Positions 1 through 4,600 of a stretch of 7,097 nucleotides of DNA are shown piece by piece. This DNA is from Candidatus Saccharimonadota bacterium (lineage in GTDB: Bacteria; Patescibacteriota; Saccharimonadia; UBA4664), in the NCBI GenBank assembly GCA_029288275.1, contig JARIHM010000106.1:1-7097 (forward strand), given 5' to 3'. The notes beneath the pieces were generated by a model. It was given only the letters and a program-made list of their open reading frames with translations, did no database searches and was not told the origin of the DNA. How positions within the stretch are numbered: the first letter of the stretch is position 1; every line of letters begins with the position of its first letter. The position numbers and the translations under genes are program-made.

Positions 1-66
1 GTCAACACTTTCTTTCCACCTACCGACCCCAGTCCGACTAACCGTACCTTCGTAAACAGCTTATGC

Positions 67-96
67 TCGACAGCCCCGTCAGCGCCGCGCTATAGT
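67..96 (+). promoter_or_regulatory. Sigma70-type promoter of the metallopeptidase gene
   Basis: A -35 box TCGACA (67-72, 5/6 to TTGACA) and a -10 box TATAGT (91-96, 5/6 to TATAAT) lie 18 bases apart. Transcription would start near 103, giving a leader of about 25 bases that carries the Shine-Dalgarno at 117-122. The -35 box abuts a TTATGCT heptamer (61-67), which recurs in the other promoter regions of the window and may be an operator half-site. An alternative reading uses TATGCT (62-67) as the -10 of an earlier promoter, but I see no good -35 for it. This is pattern matching by eye only. Confidence 0.55.
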
Positions 97-116
97 TGGC
101 AATAGACAGTTGAGTC

Positions 117-122
117 AGGAGG
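117..122 (+). promoter_or_regulatory. Shine-Dalgarno AGGAGG that favours the TTG start at 129
   Basis: A full AGGAGG ends directly against the GTG at 123, leaving no spacer, which is too close for normal initiation. The in-frame TTG at 129 is 6 bases downstream, an ideal spacing. The ribosome therefore probably starts at 129 and the protein loses its first two residues (M-S) relative to the longer reading. Confidence 0.65.
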
Positions 123-128
123 GTGAGC

Positions 129-641
129 TTGGACTTTCTTAAACATTTTCCCGATCAAACATTCATACCGGGTCGCTATTTTATGTGGTCGCCTAATACG
201 AAGACGATCACCTTTGATACTCGCCGCATCAAAACCAACAACGGCCGACTTGCCCTCTTGCATGAGATTGGCCATGCCCGGCTCGGCCACCGCATCTATA
301 AGTACGACATGGAACTCCTGCGGATGGAGATGGAGGCGTGGGACATTGCCCGGGAGCTCGCGCCTCAATTTGGCATCACTATCAATGAAGAGCATGTGGC
401 CAATGCCATTGCCTCATATGACGACTGGCTGACCAAGCGCGCCACCTGCCCTGATTGCAGTAATTTTAGTCTCCAGCGCGGCCGTGATACCTACGGTTGC
501 TTTGCTTGTGGCGCTAAGTGGGTCGTAAACTGGCGTAAAGATCGGCGGGTGAAACGCACCGTGGTATCACGCTTTGTGCGCCTATCAAGCGTACACCTAG
601 AGCCTGCACCAGCCGCCGAGGCTGTCAGTGCACCGCTCTAG
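129..641 (+). CDS. ImmA/IrrE-type zinc metallopeptidase with C-terminal zinc ribbon
   Basis: A soluble protein of 170 aa (172 aa if it starts at the GTG at 123). Residues 47-56 (GTG numbering) are HEIGHARLGH, a classic HExxH gluzincin motif with His47 and His51 as likely zinc ligands and Glu48 as the catalytic base. The following helix EMEAWDIARELA (69-80) matches the E-x-E-A pattern that supplies the third ligand in the ImmA/IrrE (M78-like) family. A second zinc site follows: CPDC (109-112) and CFAC (126-129) form a CxxC-x13-CxxC ribbon, then a basic stretch WRKDRRVKR. There is no signal peptide or membrane segment. Known family members cleave transcriptional repressors or regulators (ImmA on ImmR, IrrE on DdrO). 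The target here is unknown, and no XRE-type repressor gene is visible beside it. The ribbon plus basic tail could bind nucleic acid or a partner protein. The start at 129 is preferred because of Shine-Dalgarno spacing. The gene has its own promoter and a terminator 13 bases after the stop, so it is probably monocistronic. The catalytic family is fairly sure; the biological role is not. Confidence 0.82.
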   Translation: MDFLKHFPDQTFIPGRYFMWSPNTKTITFDTRRIKTNNGRLALLHEIGHARLGHRIYKYDMELLRMEMEAWDIARELAPQFGITINEEHVANAIASYDDWLTKRATCPDCSNFSLQRGRDTYGCFACGAKWVVNWRKDRRVKRTVVSRFVRLSSVHLEPAPAAEAVSAPL

Positions 642-653
642 TTCCCGCTCATA

Positions 654-683
654 CCAAAAAAGACCCCGTGGGGTCTTTTTTGG
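654..683. terminator. Bidirectional intrinsic terminator between convergent genes
   Basis: A perfect inverted repeat has 14-bp arms (654-667 and 670-683) around a GT centre. Its core is GACCCC/GGGGTC flanked by A6 on the left and T6 on the right. Read on either strand it gives a GC stem followed by a U-tract, so it should stop transcription of both the metallopeptidase gene (stop at 641) and the KGG gene (stop codon 702-704 on the minus strand). Confidence 0.93.
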
Positions 684-701
684 TTTAAACAGGAATCAGC
701 T

Positions 702-911
702 TTAAGCGGCAGCCTGCTCCGTCACCTTGGTGCGACGCGAGGCCCGACCACCCTTGGCGCCAGCCACGCGGGCCAGCTCAGGGTTCTTGGCAAAGCCACC
801 ACCACGAGAAATCTTACCGCCGCGGCGGCCGATCTGCTCGTAGAAGTTCATACCATAACGTTGTTTGTTTGTAGCGGCGGCCTTGCGGCCACCCATTGGT
901 GTACCAGCCAT
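702..911 (-). CDS. KGG-motif small stress protein (GsiB/YciG-like)
   Basis: A small basic, hydrophilic protein of 69 aa, very rich in Gly, Arg, Lys and Ala. It carries repeats of the KGG stress-protein family: GGRKAAATNK (7-16), IGRRGGKISRGGGFAKNPEL (27-46) and AGAKGGRASRR (50-60). Each follows the family pattern of a GG(K/R) turn and, in the middle one, GGFA-x3-ELA. Proteins of this family, such as Bacillus GsiB and E. coli YciG, are glycine-rich hydrophilins induced by general stress or starvation. Their molecular action is poorly known, with protection of macromolecules or nucleic acid binding proposed. The ATG is preceded by GGAG (922-925 on the minus strand) with 10 bases of spacing. A near-consensus promoter at 1042-1070 and a long structured leader precede it, so it is probably well expressed and regulated. 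It ends on the shared terminator at 654-683 and forms its own transcription unit. There are no cysteines and no signal peptide. Family assignment is confident. Confidence 0.87.
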   Translation of the reverse strand: MAGTPMGGRKAAATNKQRYGMNFYEQIGRRGGKISRGGGFAKNPELARVAGAKGGRASRRTKVTEQAAA

Positions 912-973
912 AACGTTGTTACTCCATTACCTTAGACTATTGTGGCAAAGTTAATCTTCATCAGCTTTAGGCT

Positions 974-1017
974 TTTTGCCAAAAAGGCTTTGACCAAGAG
1001 TCAAACCTTAGGCAAAA
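974..1017 (-). promoter_or_regulatory. Long stem-loop in the 5' leader of the KGG gene
   Basis: The predicted transcript from the promoter at 1042-1070 has a leader of about 124 bases. Within it is a long imperfect hairpin. TTTTGCC (974-980) pairs with GGCAAAA (1011-1017), AAGG (984-987) with CCTT (1006-1009), and TTTGAC (989-994) with GTCAAA (1000-1005), around a 5-base loop (995-999). There is a single bulged base at 988 and a small internal loop of AAA against A. That is 17 base pairs. No U-tract follows on the minus strand, so it is not a standard terminator. It may be an mRNA-stabilising or regulatory leader structure. The function is inferred. Confidence 0.45.
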
Positions 1018-1041
1018 CGCCAATCATCTGATAGCGCCATA

Positions 1042-1070
1042 ATATTAGCATAAACATCTTATGCTGTCAA
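1042..1070 (-). promoter_or_regulatory. Strong promoter of the KGG stress gene
   Basis: On the minus strand a perfect TTGACA (plus-strand 1065-1070) is followed after exactly 17 bases by TAATAT (1042-1047, 4/6 to TATAAT). The transcription start would be near 1035, leaving a leader of about 124 bases before the ATG at 911. The spacer is occupied by an inverted repeat (1047-1065), which suggests repressor control. Confidence 0.6.
1047..1065. promoter_or_regulatory. Operator-like palindrome AGCATAA-N5-TTATGCT
   Basis: A perfect 7-bp inverted repeat, AGCATAA (1047-1053) and TTATGCT (1059-1065), has a 5-base centre. It fills the spacer between the -35 and -10 boxes of the KGG promoter, the position where a bound dimeric regulator would block RNA polymerase. 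The right part, TAAACATCTTATGCT (1051-1065), matches TAAACAGCTTATGCT (53-67) upstream of the metallopeptidase gene at 14 of 15 bases. Further TTATGCT half-sites occur at 1077-1083 and 1658-1664. The binding protein is unknown. Confidence 0.5.
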
Positions 1071-1083
1071 TACTTATTATGCT
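1051..1083 (+). promoter_or_regulatory. Candidate promoter of the RNA methyltransferase gene
   Basis: A -10-like TATTAT (1075-1080, 5/6) is preceded 18 bases upstream by a weak -35-like TAAACA (1051-1056, 4/6). The overlapping TATGCT at 1078-1083 is an alternative -10. Either gives a leader of about 30 bases before the ATG at 1120. It overlaps the divergent KGG promoter almost completely, so the two may compete or share control. Evidence is weak. Confidence 0.3.
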
Positions 1084-1119
1084 TCTCAAACCAGATGGGC
1101 GTCGGCTACACTACAGGGC

Positions 1120-1641
1120 ATGACCTCAACTCCCCTTCCCGGCAGACCGGAACTGGTTATTGTCCTGCCCGACATCCGTAGCGCTCAGAATGTGGGCGCT
1201 ATTTGGCGCACAGCCGATGCCGTGGGTGCCCGCCAGCTGATTACCTGCGGTTATACCCCTCACCCGCGGGTGGCGGCCGACCCACGACCACCTCATGTAG
1301 CCATGAGTAATGAGCGGGCCATCACCAAGGCTGCCCTGGGCGCCGAACACACGGTGCCTCATGAGCATTACGCTACGCTGGCGGCGGCCTGCGCCCGCCT
1401 GAGGCATAACCACTATAGGATAGTAGCCTTAGAGCAGGCTGAGAATACGCAGCCGCTCTTCGACTACCAGCCTCCAGCTCGCCTGGCATTGGTACTCGGC
1501 AATGAAGTAACCGGCCTCACCACGGCCGAGCTAACCCTCTGCGACGAGATCCTGGAGCTGCCCATGCTCGGCCGCAAAGAGTCGCTCAACGTAGCAGTTG
1601 CAGCTGGTATTGCCATGTATCGATTACGACATCTCGGATAG
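1120..1641 (+). CDS. TrmH/SpoU-family RNA 2'-O-methyltransferase
   Basis: A 173 aa SPOUT-class enzyme that transfers a methyl group from S-adenosylmethionine to a ribose 2'-OH in tRNA or rRNA. All three SpoU motifs are visible. Motif 1 is DIRSAQNVGAIWRTADAVGA (18-37), with Asn24 and the catalytic Arg30. Motif 2 is LALVLGNEVTGL (122-133), with Gly127-Asn128-Glu129. Motif 3 is LPMLGRKESLNVAVAAGIAM (147-166), with the Ser155-Leu156-Asn157 that helps form the trefoil knot and the SAM pocket. The length is that of a catalytic core alone, close to TrmL, with no N-terminal L30e-like substrate-binding domain. The motif 1 sequence is nearer the TrmH type, so the exact substrate (Gm18, position 34, or an rRNA base) cannot be decided. 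The ATG at 1120 is the only in-frame start near; the AGGG at 1115-1118 is a poor, very close Shine-Dalgarno. No terminator is visible before the giant gene, so read-through is possible. Confidence 0.9.
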   Translation: MTSTPLPGRPELVIVLPDIRSAQNVGAIWRTADAVGARQLITCGYTPHPRVAADPRPPHVAMSNERAITKAALGAEHTVPHEHYATLAAACARLRHNHYRIVALEQAENTQPLFDYQPPARLALVLGNEVTGLTTAELTLCDEILELPMLGRKESLNVAVAAGIAMYRLRHLG

Positions 1642-1663
1642 CTCCTCTAGATAGGTATTATGC

Positions 1664-1692
1664 TTGTGCTTAGCCATGTTCTGGGCTAAAAT
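1664..1692 (+). promoter_or_regulatory. Candidate promoter of the giant fibre gene
   Basis: TAAAAT (1687-1692, 5/6 to TATAAT) sits 17 bases after a weak -35-like TTGTGC (1664-1669). If used, transcription starts near 1699 and translation must start at one of the later GTG codons (1706 or 1712). A second possibility is TATTATGCT (1656-1664), which shares ten bases (TATTATGCTT) with the element before the methyltransferase gene (1075-1084). It would allow the ATG starts at 1676 or 1691. I cannot decide between them. Confidence 0.3.
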
Positions 1693-4600
1693 GATTGTGC
1701 AATTAGTGGTTGTGAGGTATAGGATTTTACGCTCGGTTGTTGGGAGCCGAATATTTCTTTTACGTTCACATATTGTTTCGGCCCTCGCGTTAGCCGGGCT
1801 TATTTTGCTTGCCCTTGTATTACCCAGTGCTTCGTCGCAAGCGGCCGTCAATAGTCAGCTGAATTTCCAGGGCCGCCTCCTAAATAACGCCGGTGCCGTA
1901 GTAGCCGATGGCACGTACAACATGGAGTTTCAGATTTGGCAGGGCGGCAACGGCTGCGTAACGGGCTGTACATCGGCCAACGCCGCGGCCAACAATGGCG
2001 GTACCCTGAAATGGACCGAGGACTGGGTATATGGTTCAGGCTCGCCCGATAACCGGGTGACGGTCAAGAACGGCTATTTCTCGGTAACATTAGGCTCACT
2101 AACCTCACTATCGGCGGTCGACTTTAGCCAAAGCAGCCTCTGGCTGTCTATGAATGTGGGCGACACGAGCAGTGCCGCTACGTTTGGCGCCGCTTCTGGT
2201 GATGGATATATGATTCCCTTTAAACGCCTGACCGCCTCGCCCTACGCCCTGCAAGCCCAGAATTCAGATGCGCTTGGCGGACTCACCTCAGGTCAGTTTG
2301 TGCAGCTCGCCCAGGGCGTGCAAACGGATGGCTCAACTAACGCCGCGGTTTTCCTCAATAAGACCAGCACGGGTAACTTTGTGGAGCTGCAAAAAAACGG
2401 CGCCGATGTCTTTACCGTAGACAATTCCGGCAATATATTGCTTGGCTCCAATGCCGATAAGACCATCGCGGTAGCCACAGCGCCCGCTAGCACTGCCGGT
2501 AACAAGCTCACCCTCCAGGCCGGCACCGGCGGTAGCGGCACAGGTGCCGCCGGCGGAGCATTGGTTCTCCAAGGCGGCACCGCTGGCGGCACCAATGCCA
2601 ATGGCGGCGACGTCGACATTTTTGGTGGCACCAAGACCGGCTCCGGCAGCGCCGGTAATGTGGTGCTAGCCTACAATGGTGCCACTACCGGTCTGGTTGG
2701 CATTGGCACCGGCAGCCCCAACTACCAGCTCGACGTGGCCGGCGATGCCAACCTATCCAGCGGCAGCGCTCTGCGCATCAACGGCACTGCTATCTGCACC
2801 GCTTCGGGCTGCACGCCGGCAGCCGGGTCAGGCAATTACATTCAGAATGGCACCTCAGTGCAGACATCCTCCAATTTCCATGTGAGCGGTTCAGGCACAG
2901 CTGATACCTCCTTCCTCACACCGCTCCTTGATACCCCCAGCGGCACCACTACGCTTAACCTTGGCACCACCAATGCGACCGCCGGTATTAACCTGAACCA
3001 GAACACCACCATTGCTGCCGGCAAATCACTCACCGTGGGCGGTGCCGCCACCTTCCAGAACAACGCCAATTCCACGAGCGCCTTTATTGTCAAAACGGCG
3101 GCCAGTGGCACCAATCAGAATGTCCTCCAGGTAGACACTACCAATGAGCAGGTTACTATTGGCGCAGCTACTCTGCCGGCAGCCAAGCTTACGGTACTTG
3201 CCACGAGCACGCCTGGGTTGATCGTCAACCAGACCACCACCACGGATATTGCTGATTTTACCCAAACTGCCCTCGGCGCCGGCAACGCCACGGTAAGCTC
3301 TGGCTTTGCCAATGTGGCCGGCATCGGTACCAGTTTCTTGAGCCTCTTTAAGGGCGGCGATACCGTGTTGGTGAGCACGCAGCTGCGCACTATCTCTAGC
3401 GTGAGTAGCAATACGCTCATGCCGGCTACCGTCAACTGGAGTATCAATGCTACCAACGTGCCCTACTACCGCGGCGGCCCAGTGGGTACCGGTACCGTCA
3501 CTACGGCCGGTACCACGGCGCTTACTGGGTCGAGTACCACGTTCACCACCACGTTCAAGGTTGGTGATACCATTTTGGTAAACGGTGAGTCATCGCCCCA
3601 CGTCATTACTGTCATTACTGACGATACTCACCTTACGGTGAGCAGTGCGTTCTCGACCTCGGCCTCCAGCTTAGCCTATTCCCGCGCTGGTTATGATGCA
3701 CTGGTTATTAAATCGAACGGCGCCGTGGGCGTGGGCGTAAATAATCCCGGCGCCGCCCTGCAGGTGCAGTCCACCGGCATCGGCCAAAAAACGCTTATTG
3801 CTCAATCAGGTGGCAACCAGACCGCCAACGTGCTTGAAGTACAAGATAGCAGCGGCAATGCCCTCTTGAGCGTCAGCCCGACTGGCGCCACCACTATTAA
3901 CCCGGGCGCTAATAATACGGTTGGCCTAGCGGTCAGGGGCGGCTCCTCGGGAACTCCCAATATCCTCGAAGTACGTGATTCTAGCAATGTCCTGCAAGAC
4001 TACTTTGATAGCAGCGGCGGTCTCTTCGTCAATAAACCGATCCTCGCCACTTCGGCAGTGAACCTCGGCAGCTCGGTCTCGCCGTTTGCCTCTGTTTGGT
4101 CCAACGGCACGGTCAACACCAACACCCTCTCGGCCTGGACCGGCTCGAGCCTGGCCATCGTGGGTAATGGCAATTCAACTTGGTCGACCACCAGTGGTAC
4201 CCTCACGCTCCAATCGGCCAGCACCCTGACTCTTACCAGCAACACCGGCAGTGCTTCCACTGGCTCGGTCTTCCTCACGAGCGGCACGAGCACCAGCGCC
4301 ACGGCTGGCAACGTTACCGTTGATACCGGCGCCACCATCACTGGCACGCCCACCGTAAACATTGGCACCGGCAATGCTAAGGCTGTGGCCGTGGGCAATT
4401 CTAGCGGCACTCTCACCTTGCAAGGCAATGGTACGAGTAGCGCTGTGAGTATCCAGTCAGCCGCCTCGGGCACCATTAGTATTGGCACGGCCAATGCGGC
4501 CAACACCATTCAAATTGGTAATACCGGCAATGCCGTAGCCCAGACCATCAACCTAGGTAATAACACCACCGCTAGCTCTACCGCTACGGTTACCATTGGC

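Noticed and set aside
1..105. A plus-strand frame open from the window edge to a TAG at 103-105 (34 codons, Pro/Ser/Thr-rich), possibly the tail of an upstream gene.
   Set aside because: It is short and low in complexity, with no recognisable motif. It overlaps the promoter of the next gene, so it was not called. Sequence to the left would decide.
90..395. 101-codon minus-strand open frame opposite the metallopeptidase gene.
   Set aside because: It lies antisense to a gene with clear HExxH and CxxC motifs, crosses its promoter, and shows no family features.
1624..1851. 75-codon minus-strand frame spanning the methyltransferase end and the fibre gene start.
   Set aside because: It runs opposite the signal peptide coding region and the candidate promoter, has no Shine-Dalgarno that I can see, and no recognisable product.
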